Of a stretch of 21,100 bases of DNA, positions 12,872-20,529 are shown one piece after another. Location of the stretch: positions 1 to 21,100 of the forward strand of contig DAOMOP010000049.1 of NCBI GenBank assembly GCA_035444405.1. Reading direction: 5' to 3'. The position numbers and the translations under genes are program-made. The notes under the pieces are model-generated. The model searched no databases. It was not told where the DNA came from and saw nothing but the letters and a program-made list of their open reading frames with translations. Source of the DNA: DAOMOP01 sp035444405 (GTDB lineage Bacteria; Pseudomonadota; Gammaproteobacteria; Burkholderiales; Rhodocyclaceae). How positions within the stretch are numbered: position 1 is the stretch's first letter; each line of letters begins with the position of its first letter.

Positions 12872-14278
12872 CTAAAGCACCTCGGCGGCGTGATCGGCCA
12901 GGCGCGAGCGCTCGCCGCGCTGCAGCGTGATGTGGCCCGAATGCTCCCAGCCCTTGAAGCGGTCGACGACGAAGGTCAGCCCCGAGCTGCCTTCGGTCAG
13001 GTAGGGCGTGTCGATCTGGGCGATGTTGCCCAGGCACACCACCTTGGTGCCGGGACCGGCGCGCGTGATCAGCGTCTTCATCTGCTTGGGCGTCAGGTTC
13101 TGCGCCTCGTCGATGATCAGGAACTTGTTGATGAAGGTGCGTCCGCGCATGAAGTTCAGGCTCTTGATCTTGATGCGCGAGCGGATCAGATCCCGGGTGG
13201 CCGCGCGCCCCCATTCGCCACCCTCGCCGGCGGTACCGTTGAGCACGTCGAGATTGTCCTCGAGTGCGCCCATCCACGGGGCCATCTTCTCCTCTTCGGT
13301 GCCGGGCAGAAAACCGATGTCCTCGCCGACCGGCACGGTGACGCGCGTCATGATGATCTCCGAGTAGCGCTTGGCTTCGAGCACCTGCGTGAGCGCCGCG
13401 GCCAGCGTCAGCAGCGTCTTGCCGGTGCCGGCCTGGCCGAGCAGGGTGACGAAATCGATGTCCGGGTTCATCAGCAGGTTCATCGCGAAGTTCTGCTCCC
13501 GATTGCGTGTCGTGATGCCCCAGACGCTGTTCTTGGCGTGGCCGAAGTCGGTCAGCGTCTGCAGCACCGCGGTCTTGCCGTTCTTCTCCTTGACCCAGGC
13601 CTGCAGCGGCGTGTCCCCGTCCTGGAACAGGAACTCGTTCACGAGCAGCTCGGCACTGATCGGGCCGCTGAGACGATAGTAGGTGTGGCCGTCCTCCTTC
13701 CACGACTCCATCCCCTTGGCATGGGTCTCCCAGAAATCCTGCGGCAGCTCGCGCGCGCCGGTGTACAGCAGATCGCTATCCTCGAGCACCTTGTCGTTGA
13801 AGTAGTCCTGCGCCTCCAGGCCCAGCGCGTGGGCCTTGATGCGCATGTTGATGTCCTTGGACACGAGAATGACCGGGCGCTTGGGCTGGCGCTCGGCCAG
13901 GTGCATCACGACGGCGAGGATCTGGTTGTCGCCGCGCACCGTCGGCAGCGCTTCGGGCAGGTCGAACTTGATCGCCTCGGCCTGCAGGAAGAGCTTGCCG
14001 GTCGCCAGTCCCCGCGAAGGCCCATCGAGCGGGATGCCGGTCTTCATCTGCGTGGCGCTCGCGCTGACGATCTCGTCCATCATGCGGCTCGCCTGGCGGG
14101 CGTTGCGCGCGACCTCGGACATGCCCTTCTTGTTGTTGTCGAGCTCCTCGAGGGTCATCATCGGCACGAAGATGTCGTGCTCCTCGAAGCGGTACAGGCT
14201 GGTCGGGTCGTGCATCAGCACATTCGTGTCGAGAACGAACAGCTTGGGGCCGGCGTTGTGGGCGGCGCGTCTGGTCAT
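12872..14278 (-). CDS. phoH2: PIN-PhoH family ATPase / ribonuclease
   Basis: This 468-residue protein couples an N-terminal PIN nuclease domain to a C-terminal PhoH ATPase, a layout associated with RNA unwinding and cleavage. PIN acidic residues are visible at Asp17 (FVLDTNVLMHDP), Glu44/45 (TLEELDNNKKG), Asp117 (VRGDNQIL) and Asp142 (LVSKDINMRIKAHALGLEAQDYFND). The ATPase has Walker A GQAGTGKT (281-288), Walker B LIIDEAQN (387-394), and LGNIAQIDTPYLTEGSSGLTFVVDRFKGW near the end. The ATG at 14278 has GGAG about 11 bases upstream and gives the standard N-terminus. An upstream ATG at 14368 would overlap bcp and is less likely. It lies between bcp and the DUF294 gene in one orientation, probably one transcript. 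Confidence 0.93.
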   Translation of the reverse strand: MTRRAAHNAGPKLFVLDTNVLMHDPTSLYRFEEHDIFVPMMTLEELDNNKKGMSEVARNARQASRMMDEIVSASATQMKTGIPLDGPSRGLATGKLFLQAEAIKFDLPEALPTVRGDNQILAVVMHLAERQPKRPVILVSKDINMRIKAHALGLEAQDYFNDKVLEDSDLLYTGARELPQDFWETHAKGMESWKEDGHTYYRLSGPISAELLVNEFLFQDGDTPLQAWVKEKNGKTAVLQTLTDFGHAKNSVWGITTRNREQNFAMNLLMNPDIDFVTLLGQAGTGKTLLTLAAALTQVLEAKRYSEIIMTRVTVPVGEDIGFLPGTEEEKMAPWMGALEDNLDVLNGTAGEGGEWGRAATRDLIRSRIKIKSLNFMRGRTFINKFLIIDEAQNLTPKQMKTLITRAGPGTKVVCLGNIAQIDTPYLTEGSSGLTFVVDRFKGWEHSGHITLQRGERSRLADHAAEVL

Positions 14279-14330
14279 GCTGGGAGTCACTCCGGGGAGG
14301 TGGTCGGTTAACGAAGCGAAGCGGCGTCGG

Positions 14331-14795
14331 TCACAGGCTGCGCACGAATTGCAGCACTTCCTCGACATGCCCGGGCACCTTCACGCCGCGCCATTCGCGG
14401 GCGATTCGCCCTTCGGGGTCGATGACGAAGGTGCTGCGCTCGACGCCGCGCACCTGCTTGCCGTACATGTTCTTCATCTTCATGACGCCGAAGGCTTCGC
14501 ACGCTGTTTCCTCGGTGTCCGAGATCAGCTCGAACGGCAGCGCGAGCTTGGCCTTGAAGTTTTCGTGCGATTTCAGGCCGTCACGCGAGATGCCGAAGAT
14601 CTCGCAGCCGGCGTCGGCAAAGGCGGCGTGGTGATCGCGAAAGGCGGCCGACTCGTCGGTGCAGCCGGGCGTGTTGTCCTTCGGGTAGAAGTACAGCACC
14701 ACCTTGCGGCCGCGCAGCTCGGACAGCTGCACGGTCTTCTCTCCGGTGGCCGGCAGGGTGAAATCGGGGGCAGGGGACAAGGTTTCTGCACGCAT
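14331..14795 (-). CDS. bcp: Peroxiredoxin of the BCP/PrxQ family
   Basis: This thiol peroxidase reduces hydrogen peroxide and organic peroxides in the cytoplasm. The 154-residue product has VVLYFYPKDNTPGCTDE with peroxidatic Cys45. It keeps Cys99 in ACEAFGVMKMKNMYGKQVRGVERSTFVIDPEGRI. The resolving cysteine found five residues after the peroxidatic one in E. coli BCP is replaced by Ala50. The remaining cysteines are 64 and 99, so it is either a 1-Cys type or uses another resolving residue. The ATG at 14795 has GGAG eight bases upstream. It is the first gene of the minus-strand row leading to phoH2 and is divergent from uppP. Confidence 0.93.
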   Translation of the reverse strand: MRAETLSPAPDFTLPATGEKTVQLSELRGRKVVLYFYPKDNTPGCTDESAAFRDHHAAFADAGCEIFGISRDGLKSHENFKAKLALPFELISDTEETACEAFGVMKMKNMYGKQVRGVERSTFVIDPEGRIAREWRGVKVPGHVEEVLQFVRSL

Positions 14796-14833
14796 CAGTG
14801 GACTCCGTGGGCTGCATCGGGACACGGCAGCGT

Positions 14834-14858
14834 AGCGGACATTCCGGGACTTTGACAA
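14834..14858 (-). promoter_or_regulatory. Weak candidate promoter for bcp row
   Basis: On the minus strand TTGTCA (14858-14853, 5/6 to the -35 consensus) precedes a poor TACGCT -10 (3/6) after 18 bp, about 40 bases before the bcp start. Only the -35 is convincing. Confidence 0.3.
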
Positions 14859-14930
14859 TCGCGCGGGGCCGTGCGTGCCTTGCACGTGACGCAATTGCAG
14901 CCGCATACTGCAACGCACAAGCCGTTCGGC

Positions 14931-14936
14931 TATCAT
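14931..14936 (+). promoter_or_regulatory. Candidate -10 element of uppP
   Basis: TATCAT (5/6 to TATAAT) lies 33 bases before the proposed GTG start. No good -35 is seen at the correct spacing, so support is modest. Confidence 0.3.
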
Positions 14937-14969
14937 CCACGGCTGCTTCGAACTGCTCGTGGGCTCCGC

Positions 14970-15764
14970 GTGGATTACCTTCAGACCGTCCTGCTCGCAC
15001 TGGTGCAGGGCATCACCGAATTCCTGCCGATCTCGAGCTCGGCCCACCTGATCCTGGTGCCGGTGCTGACCGGCTGGCCGGACCAGGGGCTGGCCTTCGA
15101 CGTGGCGGTGCATGCCGGCTCGCTGGTCGCGGTGCTCGCCTATTTTCGTCATGAGCTGTGGCGCATGACGGCGGCCGCACTCGGTTCGTTCGCCGGTCGC
15201 CGGGATGCGGACGTGCGCCTTGCCTGGGCGGTCGTGATCGGCACGGTGCCGGTCGTCGTGTTCGGGCTGATCGGCAAGTCGTACATCGAAACCGCGTTGC
15301 GCGGCCCGCTGGTGATCGCGACGACGGCAATCGCCTTCGGTCTGCTGTTGTGGTGGGCCGATGTGGCGGGGCGCCGCGAGCGCGACGAGCACACGATCGG
15401 CTGGCGCGACGCGCTGCTCGTGGGCCTCGCGCAGGCCGTTGCGCTGATTCCCGGTACATCGCGCTCGGGCATCACGATGACGGCCGGGCTGATACTCGGG
15501 CTCACGCGTGAAGCCGCCGCGCGCTTCTCGTTCCTGCTGTCGATTCCGACCCTGCTGGCGTCCAATGTGCTGATCGGCCGCGACCTGCTCACCACCAGCG
15601 CGCCCGTGGACTGGCAGATGCTCGCCGTGGGTGCGCTGGTGGCCGGAATCAGCGCGTATGCGTGCATCCATGTCTTCATCGGGCTGCTGTCGCGCACGGG
15701 CATGCTGCCCTACGTGGTCTACCGCGTCGTGCTCGGCGTGATCCTGTTGTGGCTGTTCTGGTGA
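14970..15764 (+). CDS. uppP: Undecaprenyl-diphosphate phosphatase
   Basis: UppP (BacA) is an inner-membrane enzyme that dephosphorylates undecaprenyl diphosphate to recycle the lipid carrier for peptidoglycan and other envelope polymers, and it confers bacitracin tolerance. The 264-residue product shows both family signatures: VQGITEFLPISSSAHLILV at about residues 11-30, with the conserved Glu and His, and PGTSRSGITMTAGLILGL in the middle. Many hydrophobic segments give the expected polytopic form. The GTG at 14970 (VDYLQTVLLALVQG) fits the family start and length; an upstream ATG at 14871 would add 33 non-conserved residues. The ribosome-binding site is poor. It ends 4 bases from the stop of the convergent Mth938-like gene, with no terminator between. 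Confidence 0.95.
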   Translation: MDYLQTVLLALVQGITEFLPISSSAHLILVPVLTGWPDQGLAFDVAVHAGSLVAVLAYFRHELWRMTAAALGSFAGRRDADVRLAWAVVIGTVPVVVFGLIGKSYIETALRGPLVIATTAIAFGLLLWWADVAGRRERDEHTIGWRDALLVGLAQAVALIPGTSRSGITMTAGLILGLTREAAARFSFLLSIPTLLASNVLIGRDLLTTSAPVDWQMLAVGALVAGISAYACIHVFIGLLSRTGMLPYVVYRVVLGVILLWLFW

Positions 15765-15768
15765 GGCC

Positions 15769-16143
15769 TCAGGCGTCGAACAGCAGGGTCGCGGCGACCG
15801 CCCGTCCTTCGGTCGCGAGGATGTTGTAGGTGCGGCAGGCGGCAGCGAGGTCCATGACTTCGAAGCCGATGCCCGCATCGATCAGCGGACGCAGCAGCGC
15901 GTGGCGCGGAAAGCGCAGGCGGCTGCCGGTGCCGATGATCACGACTTCGGGATCGAGCTCGACGACGGCGGCAAAATCCTCCACGCGCAGCGCGTCGAAG
16001 CCTCCCGGCGCCCAGTTGCCGACGATGCGCTCGGCCGTCAGCATCAAGTTGCCGTCGTGGCGGACCTTGTTGATCAGGACGTGATCGACGCCGTAGCCGG
16101 TGACGAGATTGAGATTCGGATTGCTCTCGAGGTTGAGTTTCAT
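15769..16143 (-). CDS. Mth938-like (DUF498) domain protein
   Basis: The 124-residue product MKLNLESNPNLNLVTGYGVDHVLINKVRHDGNLMLTAERIVGNWAPGGFDAL continues with VELDPEVVIIGTGSRLRFPRHALLRPLIDAGIGFEVMDLAAACRTYNILATEGRAVAATLLF. This is the complete Mth938/Xcc1710-type fold, including the GTG and RTYNIL motifs. Eukaryotic relatives (AAMDC, NDUFAF3) are linked to complex I assembly and metabolism; the bacterial role is not known to me. The ATG at 16143 gives the family N-terminus; the frame continues 13 residues upstream without conservation. No clear Shine-Dalgarno is visible. It is divergent from alaA. Confidence 0.88.
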   Translation of the reverse strand: MKLNLESNPNLNLVTGYGVDHVLINKVRHDGNLMLTAERIVGNWAPGGFDALRVEDFAAVVELDPEVVIIGTGSRLRFPRHALLRPLIDAGIGFEVMDLAAACRTYNILATEGRAVAATLLFDA

Positions 16144-16189
16144 CAGGTGTTGGTTGCAGGTTGCAAATTGCCGGGGCGGCACCGGTTGG

Positions 16190-16207
16190 ATAAGATTATA
16201 GTCTTAT
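16190..16207. promoter_or_regulatory. Inverted repeat with perfect -10 for the Mth938-like gene
   Basis: ATAAGA (16190-16195) and TCTTAT (16202-16207) flank TTATAG. On the minus strand this contains TATAAT (16200-16195), a perfect -10, about 52 bases before the Mth938-like start. No strong -35 is present at the right distance. The symmetry suggests a repressor site or promoter core in the divergent region shared with alaA. Confidence 0.4.
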
Positions 16208-16319
16208 GCCCTCGCGGCTGGTCACAACCGGGCGCGCGGTCCGCGGCAGCGCGCCATGCGGGCATGTCGCCTCCCGACGGCGGCAGGCGACAATGCGAAA
16301 GGTCTTATCAGAGGTGGAT

Positions 16320-17630
16320 ATGAGCATCACGAACAAGCTGCAGCTGGCGCCGGTATCGCCGGTAATGCCGGAGATCCCCGAGATCGCCGACGATCGGGCG
16401 CCGATGCGCCCGGTGCGCAAGTCCGCCAAGCTCGCCGACGTGTGCTACGACATTCGCGGTCCGGTGCTCGCGCGCGCAAAGCAGATGGAGGACGAAGGCC
16501 ATCGCATCATCAAGCTCAACATCGGCAATCTCGCGCCGTTCGGTTTCGAGGCGCCCGAAGAGATCGTCGTCGACGTGATCCACAACCTGCGCGCGGCGTC
16601 CGGCTATTCGGAATCGAAAGGGCTGTTCGCGGCGCGCAAGGCGATCATGCATTACACGCAGCAGAAGAAGATCGCCGGGGTCGGCATCGAGGATATCTAC
16701 ATCGGCAACGGGGCCTCCGAGTTGATCGTGATGGCGATGCAGGCGCTGCTCGACAACGACGACGAGGTTCTCGTGCCGGCGCCCGACTACCCGTTGTGGA
16801 CGGCAGCGGTGAGCCTGGCCGGCGGCAAGCCGCGCCATTACGTCTGCGACGAGCAGGCGCACTGGCTGCCCGACCTCGACGACATTCGCAGGAAGATCAG
16901 CGCGAACACCCGTGCGCTGGTCATCATCAACCCGAACAATCCAACCGGGGCGCTGTATCCGCAGTCGTTCCTGCTCGAGCTCGTCGAGATCGCGCGCCAG
17001 CATCAGCTGATCGTCTTCGCCGACGAGATCTACGACAAGATGCTCTACGACGGGGCGAGCCACACGTCGATCGCTTCGCTCGCCGACGACGTGCTGTTCG
17101 TCACGCTCAACGGCCTGTCGAAGAACTACCGTGCGTGCGGCTACCGCGCCGGCTGGATGGTCGTGTCGGGCGAGCGGCGCCATGCGCAGGACTACATCGA
17201 GGGCCTGACGATGCTCGCGTCGATGCGCCTGTGCTCGAACGTGCCGGGGCAGTGGGCGATCCAGACCGCGCTGGGCGGCTACCAGAGCATCGAGGAGCTG
17301 ATCGCACCGGACGGCCGCCTGACGCGCCAGCGGGATCTCGCGTGGGAGCTGCTCACCGCGATCCCGGGCGTGAGCTGCGTCAAGCCGCGCGCTGCGCTGT
17401 ACGTGTTCCCGCGCCTCGATCCGAAGATGTATCCGATCGAGAACGACCAGAACTTCGTGCTCGAACTGCTCGAGGAGGAGCGCGTGCTGCTCGTGCAGGG
17501 CAGCGGATTCAACTGGCACAGCCCGGATCATTTCCGGCTCGTCTTTCTGCCGCACGAGGACGATCTCGAAGACGCCATCGGGCGCATCGCACGCTTCCTC
17601 GACCAGTACCGCAAGCGGCACGCCAAGTAG
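16320..17630 (+). CDS. alaA: Alanine (pyridoxal-phosphate) aminotransferase, AlaA type
   Basis: This is a fold-type I aminotransferase making alanine from pyruvate and glutamate. The 436-residue product follows E. coli AlaA (YfbQ) closely: SAKLADVCYDIRGPVLARAKQMEDEGHRIIKLNIGN, then DIYIGNGASELIVMAMQALL, PAPDYPLWTAAVSLAGG, INPNNPTGALY, FADEIYDKMLYD and GYIEGL-like ASMRLCSNVPGQWAIQTALGGYQSI. The PLP lysine is Lys268 in NGLSKNYRACGYRAGW. The ATG at 16320 has GAGGTGG just upstream and gives an N-terminus about 28 residues longer than E. coli AlaA; Met29 aligns with the E. coli start but has no ribosome-binding site. It precedes hom by 88 bases in the same direction, a common betaproteobacterial arrangement suggesting an amino-acid operon. 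Confidence 0.94.
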   Translation: MSITNKLQLAPVSPVMPEIPEIADDRAPMRPVRKSAKLADVCYDIRGPVLARAKQMEDEGHRIIKLNIGNLAPFGFEAPEEIVVDVIHNLRAASGYSESKGLFAARKAIMHYTQQKKIAGVGIEDIYIGNGASELIVMAMQALLDNDDEVLVPAPDYPLWTAAVSLAGGKPRHYVCDEQAHWLPDLDDIRRKISANTRALVIINPNNPTGALYPQSFLLELVEIARQHQLIVFADEIYDKMLYDGASHTSIASLADDVLFVTLNGLSKNYRACGYRAGWMVVSGERRHAQDYIEGLTMLASMRLCSNVPGQWAIQTALGGYQSIEELIAPDGRLTRQRDLAWELLTAIPGVSCVKPRAALYVFPRLDPKMYPIENDQNFVLELLEEERVLLVQGSGFNWHSPDHFRLVFLPHEDDLEDAIGRIARFLDQYRKRHAK

Positions 17631-17718
17631 GCGGGCGCATGCCGCCGGGCGCGGTCGGGCGCCCGCTGCGCGCGCGTCCCGCTCATTCGATCCGATCCAC
17701 CAACTTTCGGCGCAACAC

Positions 17719-19029
17719 ATGAAACCAATCAACGTAGGCCTGCTCGGCATCGGCACCGTCGGCGGCGGCACATTCAACGTCCTCAAGCGCAACGAGGAAG
17801 AGATCACGCGACGGGCCGGTCGGCCGATCCGCATCACGGCGGTCGCCGACATGAACCTCGAGCTCGCCCGCAAGGTCGCCGGCGACAGCGTCAAGCTGAC
17901 GGCCGATGCCTTCGCGGTCGTCGCCGATCCCGAGATCGACATCGTCGTCGAGCTGATCGGCGGCTACGGCATCGCGCGCGAACTGGTGCTCGCCGCGATC
18001 GACAACGGCAAGCATGTCGTCACCGCGAACAAGGCGCTGCTCGCGCTGCACGGCAACGAGATCTTCGAGGCGGCGCAGAAGAAGGGCGTGATGGTCGCCT
18101 TCGAGGCGGCGGTGGCCGGCGGCATCCCGATCATCAAGGCCTTGCGAGAAGGCCTCAGCGCCAACCGCATCGAGTGGGTGGCCGGCATCATCAACGGCAC
18201 GACGAATTTCATCCTGTCGGAGATGCGCGACAAGGGCCTGCCGTTCGCCGAGGTGCTCAAGGAGGCGCAGGCGCTCGGCTACGCCGAAGCCGATCCGACC
18301 TTCGACATCGAAGGCATCGACGCCGCGCACAAGGCCACGATCATGAGCGCGATCGCGTTCGGCGTGCCGATGCAGTTCGAGGCTGCTCATGTCGAAGGCA
18401 TCACCCGGCTCGACAGCGTGGACATCGCCTACGCCGAGCAGCTCGGCTATCGCATCAAGCTGCTCGGTATCGCCAAAATGCGCACGGAAGGTGTCGAGCT
18501 GCGGGTGCACCCGACCCTGGTGCCGGAACGGCGGCTGATCGCGAACGTCGAAGGGGCGATGAACGCGGTGCTGGTGCAGGGCGACGCGGTCGGCGCGACG
18601 CTGTACTACGGCAAGGGCGCGGGCGCCGAGCCGACGGCGAGCGCGGTGATCGCCGATCTCGTCGATGTCACGCGGCTGCACACCGCCGACCCCGAGCATC
18701 GCGTGCCGCATCTCGCCTTCCAGCCCGACCAGGTGCGCGACATCAAGGTGCTGCCGATCGAGGAGGTCGTCACGTCCTACTATCTGCGCATGCGCGTCGA
18801 TGACAAGCCGGGCGTGCTGGCCGAGATCACGCGCATCCTCGCCGACAGCAGCATCTCGATCGAGGCGCTGATCCAGAAGGAGGCGGCCGAAGGTGAATCG
18901 CAGACCGACATCATCATGCTGACGCACCGCACGGTCGAGCGGAACGCGATCGCGGCGATCCGCTCGCTCGAAGCGCTGCCGGTGGTGCGCGGCGAGGTGA
19001 CGCGTCTGCGCATGGAAGCGCTGCAGTAA
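17719..19029 (+). CDS. hom: Homoserine dehydrogenase
   Basis: This enzyme reduces aspartate semialdehyde to homoserine with NAD(P)H, the branch point to threonine and methionine. The 436-residue product has a Rossmann GLLGIGTVGGGT at residues 8-19, then VVELIGGYGIARELVLAAIDNGKHVVTANKALLA. The catalytic domain follows (AAVAGGIPIIKALREGLSANRIEWVAGIINGTTNFILSEM, ADPTFDIEGIDAAHKATIMSAIAFG). A C-terminal ACT domain from about residue 352 (YYLRMRVDDKPGVLAEITRILADSSISIEALIQKE) is normally used for threonine feedback. Length is standard for the ACT-containing type. The Shine-Dalgarno is weak, which with the close upstream alaA suggests shared transcription. A strong GC hairpin follows the stop. Confidence 0.96.
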   Translation: MKPINVGLLGIGTVGGGTFNVLKRNEEEITRRAGRPIRITAVADMNLELARKVAGDSVKLTADAFAVVADPEIDIVVELIGGYGIARELVLAAIDNGKHVVTANKALLALHGNEIFEAAQKKGVMVAFEAAVAGGIPIIKALREGLSANRIEWVAGIINGTTNFILSEMRDKGLPFAEVLKEAQALGYAEADPTFDIEGIDAAHKATIMSAIAFGVPMQFEAAHVEGITRLDSVDIAYAEQLGYRIKLLGIAKMRTEGVELRVHPTLVPERRLIANVEGAMNAVLVQGDAVGATLYYGKGAGAEPTASAVIADLVDVTRLHTADPEHRVPHLAFQPDQVRDIKVLPIEEVVTSYYLRMRVDDKPGVLAEITRILADSSISIEALIQKEAAEGESQTDIIMLTHRTVERNAIAAIRSLEALPVVRGEVTRLRMEALQ

Positions 19030-19061
19030 TCGCCGGGCGCGTCTGTCGCGCGCACAAAGCA

Positions 19062-19093
19062 GACGGGGCTGGGCCGGAGGGCTCGGCCCCGTC
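19062..19093 (+). terminator. GC-rich hairpin after hom
   Basis: GACGGGGC (19062-19069) pairs perfectly with GCCCCGTC (19086-19093), and an inner GGGCC/GGCTC stem (one G-U) extends it. It starts 33 bases after the hom stop. There is no U-tract, so termination may be partial and allow read-through to DUF3080 and thrC. Confidence 0.55.
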
Positions 19094-19244
19094 CGCGTCT
19101 ACGGCGGCGGCATGTGCATACCGGGCCATGTCCGCTCGCGGCGGTTCTACGTGGGTGGTGTGGAGTCCTGCAACTCGGGGCCTGCGCCGGCGGTCGACGC
19201 GAGACGGGCCCGTCAGTTGCCGTGCGGGCCAGGATCGGATGCCG

Positions 19245-20366
19245 ATGAAGCTCTCACGTACCCTTTGCTGCGCAAGTGTGTGCGTGCCGCTGGTTGCGTG
19301 CGATCCGTTCGCAGCGCCGGATTCCATGCTCGACGAGTACGTGACACGCGTTGGACGGGTGCTCGACGTGGAGGTTGCGCTGAGCCCCGTGCCGCCTGCG
19401 CCGGCGCTGCCGCGTCTGCGTGAGCGCACGCGCCCGTTGCCGGAATTTCGCGTCGGCATGCGCGATTTTCTCGGGCTGTATGGCTGCGGGTTGCAGCACG
19501 TGGTCGGTGCGCGTAATTCGGGGCTCGGACGGGTGATGCATCCGTCGAGCCGCCTCGAGTACGAGCTGCGCTTCATCCGTACGGCCGACGAGTGCCTCCC
19601 ACGGCTCGAACGTTCGCAGCTCGCCGACCGACTCGAGGCCGTCACCGTCGCCAAGCGCGAAGCCCTGGCCGATGTCGCCTGGAATGCGGTATGGGGTACG
19701 CGCGAGGTCGAGGACTTGTTCACCCGCTCGCAGGGGGCGCTGCGCATCGGGGTGGATCGCAACGCGGTCGGCAACATGGTCGATGATCTGCGCAGGATGG
19801 AAGGATCGGTGGCGCGGGTCCTGGGCGGTGAGCTCGACGTCGATGTCGGCGCACTCGATGCCGTCTACCAGCGCTGGCTGTCGCAACCGCTGGCGGGCCA
19901 GGTCATCCGCAGCGCGTTGCTGCTCACCGTGCGTCTCAATGATGCCGCGGCGCTGGTCGAGGCGCGCCTCGGCGACCGCCCCCTGTGTCACCGCAAGGTG
20001 CAGACGCGGCAGGCGAAAACGATGCGCAGCATGTTCACGGCCGTCTATGTCGGCCATGTGCAGCCGTATCTCGCCGATGTGCAGCATGTACGGCGCGAGC
20101 TGCTGCCGCCCTTGCAGGCCCTCGCGCGCATCGAGGGCGAAGGGCATGGCGATGCCTTCGACGCGTACCTGCAGGCTGCCGTCGGGGACAACAGCGAAGG
20201 CAGCCATTGGCAGGCCTTCGATCGGGCCGTCGCGCGCCACACCCGGGCATGGCAACAGCTGCTCGAGCAGTGCGGGATGCGGCCCGGATCCGGCCAGGCT
20301 GGTGTGAGCAGCGAGGTTTCCGCCCCCGTGCAGCACACCGCTCCTGCCGCGCCGCTGACCGTCTGA
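19245..20366 (+). CDS. DUF3080 family lipoprotein
   Basis: The 373-residue product starts MKLSRTLCCASVCVPLVAC, a lipoprotein signal with lipobox LVAC before DPFAAPD. It is therefore probably exported and lipid-anchored; Asp after the Cys would favour the inner membrane by the E. coli +2 rule. The body matches DUF3080: MLDEYVTRVGRVLDVE, LPRLRERTRPLPEFRVGMRDFLGLYGCGLQHVVGARNSGLGRVMHPSSRLEYELRFIRTADECLP and DVAWNAVWGTREVEDLF. The function is unknown. The ATG at 19245 has AGGA ten bases upstream; the ATG at 19239 is possible. It lies between hom and thrC in the same direction, although nothing in the protein suggests threonine synthesis. The C-terminal 25 residues look disordered. Confidence 0.82.
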   Translation: MKLSRTLCCASVCVPLVACDPFAAPDSMLDEYVTRVGRVLDVEVALSPVPPAPALPRLRERTRPLPEFRVGMRDFLGLYGCGLQHVVGARNSGLGRVMHPSSRLEYELRFIRTADECLPRLERSQLADRLEAVTVAKREALADVAWNAVWGTREVEDLFTRSQGALRIGVDRNAVGNMVDDLRRMEGSVARVLGGELDVDVGALDAVYQRWLSQPLAGQVIRSALLLTVRLNDAAALVEARLGDRPLCHRKVQTRQAKTMRSMFTAVYVGHVQPYLADVQHVRRELLPPLQALARIEGEGHGDAFDAYLQAAVGDNSEGSHWQAFDRAVARHTRAWQQLLEQCGMRPGSGQAGVSSEVSAPVQHTAPAAPLTV

Positions 20367-20452
20367 ATGGACAGATTCCCTTGCGGACCGGATAATTGCG
20401 CCCACTCGCCGCCACGCAGCGCGTGCATGCGCCGATCCGTGACGAGGCCCAC

Positions 20453-20481
20453 CGGGTCGCTCACGGGGGCCGAGCGACCCG
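20453..20481 (+). terminator. Perfect 10-bp hairpin between DUF3080 gene and thrC
   Basis: CGGGTCGCTC (20453-20462) and GAGCGACCCG (20472-20481) pair fully with a 9-base loop, 49 bases before the thrC start. There is no U-tract. It could end the DUF3080 transcript or act as an attenuator or mRNA stabiliser for thrC. Confidence 0.5.
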
Positions 20482-20529
20482 TCCGCGCTGTGCGGCGACA
20501 CGAACAACCCGGAAGCACAAGGATTCCCC

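Noticed and set aside
12792..13703. Upstream extension of the DUF294 frame to a 936-residue protein
   Set aside because: The added 300 residues are Arg/Gly-rich antisense of phoH2. The ATG at 12791 has a ribosome-binding site and gives the family N-terminus.
14852..14857. Perfect TTGACA as plus-strand -35 for uppP
   Set aside because: No -10-like hexamer occurs 16-18 bp downstream, and the site is more than 110 bases before the start.
20367..20529. Riboswitch or threonine leader peptide before thrC
   Set aside because: One hairpin is present, but I see no Thr/Ile-rich short frame, no alternative pairing and no U-tract, so only a plain hairpin is claimed.
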